Positions 1-11,767 of a DNA stretch of 64,000 bases are shown piece after piece (position 1 is the stretch's first letter; the number at the start of each line of letters is the position of its first letter). The notes under the pieces are model-generated. The model did no database searches. It had not been told where the DNA came from and saw only the letters and a list, made by a program, of their open reading frames with translations. Location of the stretch: contig QANY01013371.1 of assembly GCA_003255025.1 (NCBI GenBank), forward strand, positions 1,199,263 to 1,263,262, read 5' to 3'. Made by a program: the position numbers and the translations under genes. This DNA is from Datisca glomerata (Eukaryota > Streptophyta > Magnoliopsida > Cucurbitales > Datiscaceae).

Positions 1-786
1 CTCCCCATCCCATTTAACTAATGAAGATAGTTTGGAGCATTTACTAGACACCTCAGCTCACATGCAGATCACTCAAGCTGTTCTGGAGAAGAACAATACA
101 TGTCTTTTCCAAGTTAAGGTAATTAGGCAGTTACTGTGGATTGATGAAGTCCGCTATGAGTTGCGTGAGATCTACGGAATAGGGAGCTCATCAAAGGAAG
201 ATTTTGATGATGGTGGCACTGGCGAGGAATGTGTTATTTGCATGACTGAACCTAAGGATACTGCCGTTATCCCTTGCCGGCACATGGTGAGAATTTTTCA
301 TTTTGGTTTCTTCATCCTATTGTCACGTACATGATCCACAATCAGATTTTCCCTCATCCACCTGAGCTCTTCAGTTTTCTGACTAAGCATTTATAAGATG
401 CCATTTTGTTTCTTTTTTAGTTAACTTCTTAATTGCTTACTTATTGGCGATCCATCTCTTCGTCTCAAGTACTAGTACTGTATGTATACAATCATGTCAA
501 CAAACAAAGAAAAACTACATTTTCTTTTCTCTAGAATACCTCTGATTATGCACGAGTGCGTAGAGAGGGTTGCATTTTCTGTCTTCTTTGTGAATTGCAC
601 TCTTGTGAAACTTCAAGTTTCTCATTCTCAAGTAGAGTAAATATATTTTCATTTATATTTTTCCATCTGCAGTGCATGTGCAGTGAATGTGCCAAGGCTC
701 TGAAGCTTCAATCAAACAAGTGTCCAATTTGTCGTCAACCCATTCAAGAACTTATAGAAATCAAGCTAGATAATCGTGATGAGTGA
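1..786 (+). CDS. LUL3/LUL4-like: RING-type E3 ubiquitin ligase, LOG2/LUL family (3' part only)
   Basis: This is the C-terminal part of a RING E3 ubiquitin ligase; the 5' part lies outside the window. Two exons are seen: window start to 286, and 673 to the TGA at 784-786. The 386-bp phase-0 intron runs from GTGAGA to CTGCAG. Exon 1 is open to the window edge and encodes a plant-conserved stretch (QITQAVLEK, then a [15 protein letters not shown] block), then the first RING ligands CVIC and CRHM. Exon 2 supplies CMCSECAK and NKCPICRQP and ends after IKLDNRDE. Joined, they give a complete C3HC4 RING of the MGRN1/LOG2 type with a normal C-terminus. Family members are N-myristoylated ligases; Arabidopsis LOG2 acts on an amino-acid exporter regulator. 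Which LUL paralogue this is remains inferred. The HIPP gene follows about 2.2 kb downstream on the same strand. The next in-frame codons after 286 are intronic, so the reading frame without splicing is an artefact. Confidence 0.93.
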
Positions 787-2098
787 GGCATTCTCTTTCT
801 CATACTAAATTGGACTTCATGGTATGACGATCAATTTTATTGTTTGTGTTTGCCTCCCTGTTACATAAAAATATTAGCTCCGGTTCATTTCCTTTTGTAT
901 ATATAATTCGAATATCACATATTTTTTTTAGTTCCTTGTGATGCCAAGAAACAATTATGTCATATGCAACATTCCAAAACAAAATTTTCCTACATAATGT
1001 ACTTGAATCATTTTGCGTGTCTAGTTACCGAGTTTTCTCGACAGCTTGTCCTTTTAATGCCAAAAGGGAAGCAAAAGAAAAAAAAAGATTTTCTCATGTA
1101 ATTTTATAAGATTCTTTCTGGTTTCTATTCTAAATCGTTATGCTTTAGCAGTCATGTTACATACCTTGTTTAGAGTTTGAAAGAAATTTTCAACAGGAGG
1201 GTGCATTATTCAGATGGGTACATGGAATCTACTTAATGGAGTTTCTATAATTTATAGTACAATATAGAACTACACATGACCTCTTTTGTGTACGAGCACA
1301 TCACTCATGAAAGATAGCTCACTGTCATTTGCTTTGGCTAGTAGTCTTATACTTGAAATCCAGATATATACAAATAAGATAGCAGAGACCATGTGAGTAT
1401 CTCATGGATTGAAGCTTCATAGATAGCATCTTAATAAATAAAGCCTCAAAATCTATCTAATCTTTCTTCTCTTATCAATCACTGTCATGAGAGCATGTGG
1501 GTGCTCATGTGAATCCCTACTCATAAATGGCAATGGTCACTGCTAGTTGCTGAAAGCATTCCCTTTTCAATGCTTTTGACAAAATAGATGTTGTTTCTAG
1601 TTATAGGTTGGACTTTCTTTTCAAACTTGTGCAAAAATTGCCCACTATTATTTCATCATGTGCTCGAGGTTTCAATGATATAGTGGTGATTGTTTTGTTC
1701 AGAAGTTGCAAAGACGGCAATTCTGTGATCTGAAACCGTCCAATCAAATCTGTACGGTTCAGATTGTGTGAAATTTTATTTAGAGAAAAATAATTTTTTT
1801 TACTTTTTTATTTTTGATCTCAGCCCTCCAGATTCTATTTTTAGAGCCTGATTGAAGGATGGATACAGATGGTAAAATGCTCAATACCAGCTGTTTTTGT
1901 TTGTGGCTTGTAGGTTTTGAATTTCTCATTGGATGGTGTTGGGAGGGAAGAATCTGGCTTCCATATGAAAACTAAATCCAGAAGTTTTCTACACTACACA
2001 AGCCTTCAACATGATTAAAATCATATTGTCCTTTTGCTCAAAGCAGCTAGGGTAGCCCATTTTAGGTCCTTTGTCTGTTTTCAAATACCCTTTTACAG

Positions 2099-2139
<41 letters not shown>

Positions 2140-2469
2140 ATTGGGTATGGCAATAACTTATGCAACAATTAGCCGAACTTTGCTCCACACAATCTTAAAA
2201 TGAGGATCCAATGCATAAATTCAAAAGGTGGTATAAATTCTTCAATTTTTTCGAAAAAAAAAACTCTTAAAAATAATGAATGCACCCCAACAATTCTACT
2301 ACTAGATCATCACTAGATACGTCAAGGGAATATGTAATTGCCACGGACTCAGTGGGTAAATAATGGAAGACATAGTACAGAGAGAGAGAGTAATGAAAAT
2401 TCTGAGCCTCGCTACACTGAGAGGGCCAATTGCCATTTAACCTAAGCTGAAGCCAAGCCAATAGTATGT
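787..2469. other. 3' UTR of the ligase and intergenic DNA
   Basis: The ligase 3' UTR begins here. Its end is not clear; an AATAAATAAA run near 1433-1443 is a possible distal poly(A) signal. No further gene was found. The only strong structure is the (TC)n run listed separately. Confidence 0.6.
2103..2135 (+). repeat. (TC)n microsatellite
   Basis: An uninterrupted TC dinucleotide run of 33 bp (about 16 units), located between the ligase and HIPP genes. A good candidate for length polymorphism. Confidence 0.97.
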
Positions 2470-3001
2470 CCTCCTGTCCTTTTATATAAGCTCCTGTAAA
2501 AAGTTTTAAGCTTAAGCCGCTTGGGTTGTGGCTAAAAATACTCTTCTACTAATTGTTTACTGCGACAAGTTACGAAGCTCTATTATGGGATACCAAAATA
2601 TTCTAATAAATAAAGCTCCCTTAACAAAGAGTATTGCCTAACACTTCCATTACTCTCTCCTCTCTCCTCTCTCTCTCCTGAAATGGAAACATTAGCCCAG
2701 AGAGGCTTAATGTTCACCCACCTTCATTAGCCTTTCTCTCTCTCTCTCCCCCTTCCTTCTCTCTTTCTCTCTCTAAGAGTGAACCTTGTTGTGGGATTTC
2801 AGCTTTCTTTGCTCACAGACTCGGTCTCTCATTTTCTCTTGAGTTTGTTTTGGGAAGTTACTAAAAACCAACAGAGAAGAAAGGGGCTCTTGTGATTCTT
2901 CTTCAATCTGTTGCTTCAGCTGCTTGTTTTTCTCAGATCTATAAGCACGCTTCTCTCTTTCAATTATTTTACATTACCGTTTTCACTGTTCCAGTTAAGC
3001 T
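2470..3001 (+). promoter_or_regulatory. Probable core promoter and pyrimidine-rich 5' leader of the HIPP gene
   Basis: A TATA-like box TTTATATAAG lies at 2481-2490, about 510 bp upstream of the HIPP start codon. The DNA from about 2650 to 2960 is dominated by CTCTCT tracts, the pyrimidine patch common in plant 5' leaders. The transcription start itself cannot be read from sequence, and an extra intron in the leader cannot be excluded. Confidence 0.5.
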
Positions 3002-4881
3002 ATGAGTAAAGAAGAGATTTTGAAGATTCAGGTATGTACCACCACTACTAGTCCTGTTCCCCACATTCACATTGCTTAAAGAGCTCAATTTCTTGTATAA
3101 TACCAAATGTATATAGCTTTTACTATCAGCATTCCAGGCTTTTCTTACCATTTTCTTATCTTTCTTTTCCAGTTTATTAGGATTTGAGATTTTTTAAACA
3201 TTTTCTTGTTCTTTTCTATGAATGATATATCTCTTTACTCTGTTTTTGGGTTGTCTTGTTCAATCAGAAATGTGTTCTGAAGGTGAACATCCACTGTGAT
3301 GGTTGTAAGCAGAAAGTGAAGAAAATTCTGCAGAAAATTGATGGTACCCCTTCATTTTAATTTCTCTCAATACCACAAAAAAAAATAATAATAATCTTTG
3401 CTTGCTTACTAATTAACAAAGTTTCCTCTTCATGAGAGAGATTTATAAGTTTTTTCCCTCTATTATATACTTTTTTTAATTTTTTTGTAGGAGTTTTCAC
3501 AACAGAGATAGATGCAGAACAGGGGAAGGTGACAGTCTCAGGAAATGTAGACCCATCAGTTCTCATCAAGAAACTCTCTAAATCAGGCAAACATGCTGAG
3601 CTATGGGGCACTCAAAAGCCCAACAACCAAAACCAGAACAACTTGGCCAACCAGATGAAAAACATGCAACTTGACAATAGCAACAAAGGGGGAAACAACA
3701 GCAACAACAAAGGCCAAAAAGGAGGAGGCAATAACCAGCAGCAGCCCAAAGGTGGACAACAAGGCCAACAGCAGCCCAAAGGTGGACAACAAGGCCAACA
3801 GCAGCTACTGCCTCAGCAGCAGCAACAACTTCAGCAGCAACTTCAGCAGATTCAGCAGCTTCAACAAATGAAGGGTTTACAAGATTTTAAATTGCCCCCT
3901 CAATTTAAGGACTTGAAAATGCCCTTTATGGATCAAACCCCTACTCAGAAGACTGTTAAGCTTAATCTTCATGAAGATGATGACTTGACTGATGATGAAT
4001 TTGATGATGATGATTATGACGATGATGATGAGTTTGATGATGATGATTTGGATGATGTTCATCTTCCTCCTAACAAGATGAAACCTTTTATGGGTAATGG
4101 GCAGGGACCTAATATGATGATGAATGGGAATCATCAGCAGCTCTTGAATGCTCAGAAGGGTGGGAATAATGCTACAAATGGTGGTGGAAATGGAAAGAAA
4201 GGTGGAGGGGCTGTGCCGGTTCAAGTAAATATGGGTGGTGGCAATGGTGAGGGTAAAAATGGAAACGGTGGGAAAAAAGGCGGAGGGGGTGGAGGTGGAG
4301 GTGGTGGAAACAACCAAAATCAGGGTGGAGGCAACAAAAATGGGGGGAAAGGCGCCGGTGATTCAAAGAATGCTAGCAACGGCGGTGGTGCTGGTGCTAA
4401 GAACGGTAACAACGGCGGCGGCAACGGCGGTGGTAATGGAAATAACAAGGCAATGGCCAATGGGTTGCAGAACATGGGAGGTGGCACTCAGGGGATGCCT
4501 AGACCCAATTTGAATCAGCTCGGGAACATGCCGCCAATGGGCCAACTGGGGAACATCCAAAGGGGGCCAATGGGTAATTTCCAAGCCGTCCAAGGCTTAC
4601 CGGCCGCCGGTGGCGGAGGATATTTCCAAGGAGCTGGGCCTGAGGCCATGCCTGGCAACCCATACCAGCAGCAACAGTACATGGCGGCGATGATGAACCA
4701 GCAACATCAAGCAGCAATGGGGAACCAACACATGATGTACGCCCGGCCACCTCCAGCCGTCAACTACATGCCGCCGCCGTACCCCTACCCGCACCACCCA
4801 TACGCACAGCCTCCACCGCCGGGGGAGCCGTACGGACACTTTTTCAGCGACGAAAACGCGTCAGGTTGCAACGTGATGTGA
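3002..4881 (+). CDS. HIPP33-like: Heavy-metal-associated isoprenylated plant protein (HIPP32/33 type)
   Basis: Three exons: 3002-3031, 3268-3343 and 3491-4881, with GTATGT..CAG and GTACCC..TAG introns. The product is 498 aa. Residues about 11-75 form a heavy-metal-associated (HMA) domain with the metal-binding C20-D-G-C23 (CxxC) on the first loop, followed by [14 protein letters not shown], near-identical to the Arabidopsis HIPP32/33/34 group as remembered. Then come a Gln-rich segment (about 116-161), an Asp-rich acidic block (about 194-225), a Gly/Asn/Lys-rich low-complexity tract (about 260-350) and a Pro/Tyr/His-rich tail. The last four residues CNVM are a CaaX box, so farnesylation and membrane anchoring are expected. 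HIPPs are plant-only proteins linked to metal handling and stress. The start is fixed by the short first exon [10 protein letters not shown], typical of this group. Choice among HIPP32/33/34 is uncertain. Many antisense and alternative-frame ORFs across exon 3 are by-products of its low-complexity codons. Confidence 0.95.
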
Positions 4882-7800
4882 AAATTAGGCCAGAATTTGC
4901 TGCCTACTGCTGCTGTGCTTTTAGTTTCCTGGGTTTGTGGTGGGTAATTCTGGTCATTTTAAAATCCTATATAGTGTTCCCTTCCTTAAAAACAAAAAAG
5001 AACTAGAGAAATCTGACGCCATTACTACTCTGCTTTTGTGGAACTGGTTTCGATTCTAGTTCTAATATTTTTATCTATTTCCTCCCACCCTTTTAAATTT
5101 TCCCCTCCTTTTTTTGTTCTTATCATAAGAAGGTTTTAAAGCACAGAGCTTGATTAGGCTTTTTAATTTTATAAAATTATGAATAGATATATCATCAAAG
5201 TATTTGAAGCATGAGAAAGAGATGTAAGATGGTGGGTGGGTACTGGTAGTGGCTTTTCTTTTCTTTTCCTTTCCCAGTGAGAGATGATGAGATGTTTATA
5301 AAATGTTTATATGTTTGAATCCACAATAATATTCAAAGAAAAAATCTCTCTTTTCCTCTGCTTTTCTTTTGCTCATTCTCTCTCTGTATTCAATAATCAT
5401 CATGGGTGTTTTTGTAAGGTGGGAAATTGAATAATGAGAGCTCTGAGGTTGTTGGTGAAGGGACTGGACCAACCAATCTTATACATCATGTTTGGGAACA
5501 GGGAATTGTGTATCCTTTCCCTCCTGTTCACTCTCTCAATTATCAATTAGCCAAATCAACACAAGCCAGGAACAGTGTGTAGAACATGCTGACAACGACA
5601 AGCTAACCAATTTCAAAAAAAATATATAGAAAATTTCTGAAAATCTAACTGCGTTGACACTTTGACACGAATTCTGGTAAGAGTCTTGTCTAATCATCCA
5701 TGACAGTATCAAAATGAAAAACAAGTATAGTTTCTTGTGTGGGACTGGGACCCACCCTTCAATGTTTCTACAGAATTACCACGAGACTTTAACGTAACTA
5801 CGCACAAAATTGACACTAATTTTAGAGTGGATAAGTTGTAGATCATATGAATAAGTGATGTAATTATTTCACATATTTATTTGATAATAATTTATTTATA
5901 TTTAATAAAATAAAATATTCTTAATAATCTTATGTTGATTTCAAGATTTTTATAATTAGTTTGATTATATGCCAATAATAATTTATTCATTATGAATTAA
6001 ATGTTATGTAATATCTATGTTACTTGTAACATCAAGATTCATGTACATGAATTTTTATAAAGACATTAACAAATTTTGAATACAAGAAAATAATCTGTTA
6101 ATATGATATAATTATTTTTTAAGAATATATGACAAATTAGTAAAAATAGAATTATTTTCTAAACTATTCAAATAGCACTAAAATTTTAATATTATAAACA
6201 AACTATTATTATTACTTCACTTTTAGTTTAGATGTAAAATACATTTTAAAGATGATTATGTATTTATTTCAACTTTAGTATTAATTTAAAAATATTTATA
6301 CATTTTAAATTGATTGAATACATACGAAGTACGTATATGCCGACTAATAGTTTATAAATTGATGTTTTCTCATTTTTTAAATTGATTTTTTATATTAATT
6401 TAAATTTATTGATAGTTAATTAAAGAGTGGTCAATAATTCAATTATCGTAGAAATGATTCTATTTTTATAGATTAATCTAGTGATGTGTATGAATTATTT
6501 ATAAATTAATCAGATATTATTTTAATAAATAATAACAAAATATCATATATAATTTAGTTAGTTTAAAATTATTATTTTTTATATCATATATTTTATTTAT
6601 ATCGACCCATCATAATATTATATTAAATTACGGTAGTTAAATAATAATAATATGAATTATTTATTAGATATATCACATGATGATCATGATGATAAAACCC
6701 ATTCCTCATAACCCAATACAGCTGTCTAATCAGATAGCAAATGATGTAGGGTCAGGTAGCGAGGAGCATTCGATCTATCCCAGCTTCCTTTCTAGTAGTA
6801 CTGTACTTCACAGGTCTGAGGATATGATTAGGTAGATCGCGGCATATTTTATTAATGTTGGATTGGTTTTTGATCCGTCAGATCTGTAGATATCTTCGTG
6901 AGGTCAAAATGTACGTTTTGATTTATACTTACCTAAAATCGTAAATTTACAGAACACGGTTGCTGAAAGAAACAGAAAGCCTCTTAAATGAGGGCAGCTC
7001 GAGATCCATTATTTACTCCGGCTGTTTGGTGACGAGGATAGAAATATAACTCAGCTTGGATGAACATGAACCTATCAGCCTTGTCTAAACCCACTACTGT
7101 TATGGCTACGAATCTCATAGTTGCTTGTCGGAATTAAGCTCTTACATGATAAACCTGACTTCCGAATTTTAACACGGGACGGTGGGATGCACCGCAGATG
7201 TGTGCGTAACTTTATGGGTAACTGCTTTTGTTCATCAAAATAAGAGAAGATTATGTTGTATTTAGGCAGTTGCCGCTGAAAATTAGTGAGAATTCGTTTC
7301 AAAGGCATTGAGTGTGAAAAGATGAAATTAAGTCCTCTTGCGTTTTTTTAACCAAATCAGACATTTTTAATAGAGGGATAACAAAATTGTCCAGTACTAA
7401 ACTCTGATCTAACGAAAAATTATTGCTATATCATGATCTAATTTTTTGTCGTTAAAATTTATACTCGTTAGACCATAATCTAACAAAAAAATTATTAGAC
7501 GTTGATCTAATAGCCATGAATTTAACCGGAAAAATTCAAATTAATATGACAACTTAATCTTTTCTCCTAAAAATTGATGAATTTCGTTAAAAATCAATAA
7601 AGAGTGGTTTTTTCTTTTACATTGTGCACTTTATAAAAATTTCTAAAAAAAAGTTATATCTAGTTAATTTCTTTTTTTACGTGTTCGACTGATCTAGGTC
7701 GAGGTCACAAGTTTTATAAAAGTGGATAATTTTTTTTTCAAATCTCATGCTCTTTAACATAATAATAAATAAAATACTTATATAATTTTATAATTTTAAA

Positions 7801-8734
7801 AATTTGCATAAGATAAATAGTATATCGTATGATAATTTTATAAACTTAAAGGGGACAATATTATATAATTTAGTAATTTTTTGAATATAAAGAAATAAAT
7901 AGTATAAAAGTTTATAATTTTATAGGTTAAAAGTGGACAAATAGTAGTTTAATAAATAATGTTATATATCCAATATAGATCATTATATATTAAAAAAATT
8001 AAATAATCAAAAGGGCAATTACCCATTCATTTAAAAAGATTTAAACGAATTTAATTATTGCATTTTAAAACTGTTAAATTTAGTGTAAAGACGGTCAGAA
8101 ACAGGTAAGGAATATGAACGTGGCAGTCATGCTGAGTGGCACAATGGAGAGGAATGAGGATGGACTTTGACAAGAAGCTGAGGACTCACATGGAATGGTT
8201 TGTGTGTGTGGAGATAAGGTCAGGTTAGGTTGTTGTGGGCATTTATGTTTTTTTTTTTTTTTGGATTTACTCGAATGTCTCTGTCCGTAAATTAAAAATA
8301 TATTTATCTATAATTTTATTATGTTTTTATTTATCTGAAACTTTTTTATTTTGGTAAATCAAAATGTAAGGTTGCTTTTGTAATAGCCTTGTCTTCAAAA
8401 GTTCAAAAAGTAAATATCAATAAGGTTGCTTTTGTTATTATTGCAATCAATTAAACTAATGATTAATGGGATTTCTAGTTTGTCTTACAACCAACCAGCG
8501 GATTAATCGGGTAAAAATATTTTATTAATTTTTTCTATGTTAAAAGTTCAAACACGAAAAGAATTTGAAACATGTAGTAAACAAATGTGCTTAATTAATG
8601 TGGAGAAAAATTAGTGATAATTTAAATAGTTAAATTATTTTTTACAGCATATTTCTTTTTTTGTTGATTCATTAATTTCAAGAGGTTATTAATTCATTTT
8701 TAACAAAATATAAAGAAAATGTGATAAAATATAA
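4882..8734. other. HIPP 3' UTR, then AT-rich intergenic DNA
   Basis: The HIPP 3' UTR starts here; its end is not certain. From about 5830 the DNA is strongly AT-rich and shows no conserved protein. Open frames at 5536-5724 and 7075-7308 on the minus strand match nothing I recognise. A less AT-rich patch at 6700-7310 may be an old gene or element remnant. Confidence 0.5.
6440..6560. repeat. Dispersed AT-rich MITE-like repeat, copy 1
   Basis: Shares the exact 20-mer attattttaataaataataa (about 6516-6535), and looser similarity around it, with 9235-9385. No clear terminal inverted repeat or target duplication was seen, so the class is unresolved. Confidence 0.4.
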
Positions 8735-9080
8735 ACTACAGTTTTAAAGCTTATATATGTTCTCTCCTTAGTCAGTTTAAAGTTTTTTTATTCATGTCAT
8801 TTTTGTTTATAAGTTTTAAATTATTTTCAACTTAATCTTTTTTTTATCTACTGTTAAACTTTTGTCGTTTCACGTGGTTCATGTGACGTGACTCACAAAT
8901 GTAATTATATGTATTGTTTTAGATATCATCAAACATGTGTATGTCACGGTACTTGACAAAAACTTAACGGAAGTTAAAAAAATTAAAATTATTAACAACT
9001 TCTTAAAATTTTAGAGATCAAAATGAAAGAAATGATAATCTTTAAGGTTTTAATCTATATTTTAGCTTATTTTATATTTT
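8735..9080. repeat. Imperfect inverted repeat, MITE-like
   Basis: The two ends read as degenerate reverse complements. The left arm contains TAAACTACAGTTTTAAAG and later GTTAAACTTTTGTC. The complement of the right arm contains TAGATTAAAACCTTAAAG and later GTTAAGTTTTTGTC. A roughly 345-bp element with long inverted arms and no coding capacity fits a non-autonomous DNA transposon. A target duplication was not identified. Confidence 0.45.
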
Positions 9081-9234
9081 AAACCTAGCGATAACAAATA
9101 GAAAGAACGTGAACATTTGTGCTTTATGTCGGAGAAACTGTTTTTCATTATGAAGTAATTACTGTGACTTGTTAATAGGGTTTGTTTCTTTTTAGCTTTC
9201 TTTAGTGTAATTGGTAAGCAATAAGCTTTTTAGT

Positions 9235-9385
9235 TAAAATAATTTTATAAAATTTTAAATGATCGTGATATTAAATTATAGATTAATTTATTATATTATT
9301 TTAATAAATAATAAAATATTATATTATAAATGATTATTATGTGATTTGATTACTTAAAATTTAATTAATTAATTAGTTATAGAAT
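9235..9385. repeat. Dispersed AT-rich MITE-like repeat, copy 2
   Basis: Carries the same 20-mer as 6516-6535 (here about 9296-9315). A more diverged, inverted relative may lie at about 10200-10330. Confidence 0.4.
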
Positions 9386-9419
9386 TATCGTAACTTTTAA
9401 ATCATATTTGTAGGAGAAA

Positions 9420-9720
9420 TTGGAGGGAGCTAATGGTTTCTAAGGCAGTCTTTGATTGGTTGCAGAGCGAGTGTGAAAGAGACAGTAATGATGACGAACA
9501 ACGACAGAAACTGGGCCTTGTTTCTTTGTTTTTTTTCCTCTCTCTACTTTCTCTCTCTCTCTTTTTCGGCCCTTTATTTTGACCAAACTTAAAAAATCCG
9601 ACCTTTCACGTGGGCCCTATTGCACTCCTGTTCCTCTATCGGCACTACTTGATTGTGGGTTTTCTTTGGTGTATTCACTCATATACTTTCATTTCTACTA
9701 GCGAATATAAGCTTTGTACG
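9420..9720. promoter_or_regulatory. Promoter-like patch with overlapping G-box and TCP-type site
   Basis: A 300-bp island of ordinary base composition inside AT-rich DNA. It holds a CT-rich run (about 9536-9562) followed by CACGTGGGCCC at about 9608-9618, which overlaps a G-box (CACGTG) with a class I TCP-type core (GTGGGCCC). No gene is recognisable on either side. It may be a decayed promoter. Confidence 0.25.
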
Positions 9721-11029
9721 TGGTGTTATGACAACCGTTTGTTAAGTGATTTAAGATAAGAATGCACTAAGTGATCCACTGCAAGATATTTATCACATGA
9801 TTTTAACTTTATATGATTTCAACACAGAAGAGCATGATGCAATCTTACGTAAAATACATGAAAGCATGCTCTATGGTATCATTATCTCTCTTTCATGAAT
9901 ATATTTAAGTAATTAAAATCCCAAATCAGGTCAAATTATTGAAAAATGTGGTTCACTTATTTGACTATGAATGGAGCAAAGTTTACAGGACTTGTAATGA
10001 AGCGACTCATGTATTTGCTGGTTTCGATCTTTCTTGTTCGGAGTCTTTCTATTGATGGAAGTCAGCATCTAATTTTGTTCCTGATACATGTTTTGCTATT
10101 TAGTTCTTCATAATGAATTGCAATTCAAAAAATTCATTAAAAGGCAAAATCATCTTAAAAACAAAAAAAAAAAAAGAATAATTTCAAGTTGACCAAAAAA
10201 TTAATCAAACTTTAAGTGACATTAAAATTATTTATAAATTGATATTTTATAATTCATTAAAATAATAAGATAAATTAAGTTGATTGACACATCAAAATGA
10301 TATAATTACTCTAAAAACAGTAGAAAGATAAGTAAATTTGATTATTAGAATGAAACTAATAGATAAATAAACTATTAATGATTTTTCATCAATATGGTAT
10401 CAATGCTGGTGCCGTATCCACCGTTGGATAATTCTCGTTCTAGTGTAATGAAAAAAAAATGATAATACACTGGAATATGTATGTTCAATGACGGTTTTCA
10501 GTGTGATCTAACCATTTAATATTTAGGGAATGTAATGTTATTGTGCAACTAAACCTGACGGAAAAAATATAAACTATAGAAAACATTATAAAAAATCTGA
10601 AAATGTGTAACATCACCGCATGAATATAATATTATTGTGTTCGGTCATAAAACATTATGACAAATATGAAAATATAATACTTTTATTTTTTGTAAATGAA
10701 TATTTTTTATATATCAACTTCTGTATAATATTCTTTTGTTAAAGATTTTTCAAATATTAAATAAGTTATAAATTAGCTTTCAATTAAAAAAGATATGCAT
10801 TATGCATATTTTATATTAATTAAATTAGAATATTTTACATATTTATCTAATTATTCGATATACATTATTTTTAAGGATTTGTTTGTATATATGTGTGTAT
10901 ATATAGAACTTCTATTATTGTGATAATATTTTATATAATACCATATGATATAGGTTATCCATGTAATTACTATAATATCAAAATAATATAATATATAATA
11001 CAATATTATTTAATATATTTTCAAATACT
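9721..11029. other. AT-rich intergenic DNA
   Basis: No coding potential or clear repeat boundary apart from weak similarity of 10200-10330 to the dispersed repeat above. The TE nest starts at the right end. Confidence 0.5.
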
Positions 11030-11767
11030 ATCACATCACGTATGAGACAATAACAAAGGAAGGATACTGAGAAGACAAGAACCAACCTCGCCTAGTCAGT
11101 CTCGAAGGAGCTCGGGATGCAAGGATACTGAGAAGACAAGAACCAATCTCGCCTAGTCAGTCTCGAAGGAGCTCGGGATGCAAGGATACTGAGAAGACAA
11201 GAACCAACCTCGCCTAGTCAGTCTCAAAGGAGCTCGGGACACATACCCGAGCAAATATAAAACAGTAAGGATCGAGCTTGTGAAGAGAGCTCGGTGTCCC
11301 TGAATACTAAGGTCATCATTATTCATCGAAAATAACACCCCAGATGACAGCTCCCAATATGCATGAACGCCCAACAAGTCTAGTTGTCGTGGCAGAATAT
11401 TAAAGTAGCCTCTCGTCCGGTCAATTCGAAAGCATATCAACATTTAATGCTTATCATTTTTTGTCAAACGTTGCTTCCCTTCCGTCCAATCAAGGACAAT
11501 CATTACAGTCATCGTGTCCTGGAAAACTTCCCCAGCAAGCTCCTAAGACTTCCTCGACACATTTTTGCCACAGGGCTACATGTACAAAGACCCCCATCTA
11601 CTGAGCAAAGGGGTATGCCATTTCTCTCCTAAGGAAAACTATGCCAAAATAACGCAATGGTGTTAGCTTAGGCATCGGAGGCCCTTAGGCGAGGAAACCC
11701 CCCCCCCCCCTCNCTCCCTCCCTCCCCAATTTCTCCTCGCCTTCACATTCTTGGTTTGTGTTTTGCA
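11030..11767 (+). mobile_element. LTR of family A element, 5'-truncated
   Basis: Similar along its length to 18001-18583 (+) and to the complement of 44339-44951. Shared blocks include the AATAACAAAGGAAGG segment, CCTCGCCTAGTCAG, TCCAATCAAGGACAA, CCTCGACACA and the end TTGTGTTTTGCA. The first 100 or so bases present in the other copies are missing, so the left junction at about 11030 is a truncation. It contains a 61-bp triplication not present in the other LTRs, and a C run with an ambiguous base. Internal DNA follows on the right, so this was a 5' LTR. Confidence 0.8.
11060..11240 (+). repeat. 61-bp tandem repeat, three copies, inside the LTR
   Basis: Units start at 11060, 11121 and 11182 and are nearly identical (AAGGATACTGAGAAGACAAG at each start). 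The homologous part of the other family A LTRs is present once, so this is a local amplification in U3. Confidence 0.95.

Noticed and set aside
556..672. Extension of the last ligase exon upstream of 673
   Set aside because: The sequence is intronic: a CTGCAG acceptor lies at 667-672 and only the downstream part matches the RING.
4235..4513. 92-codon Val/Glu/Ala-rich plus-strand frame
   Set aside because: Shifted reading of the Gly/Asn-rich HIPP tail.
3601..4839. Many long frames on the minus strand and in alternative frames across HIPP exon 3
   Set aside because: They arise from CAG-, GAT- and GGT-type low-complexity codons of the real gene; compositions are absurdly biased and no domains appear.
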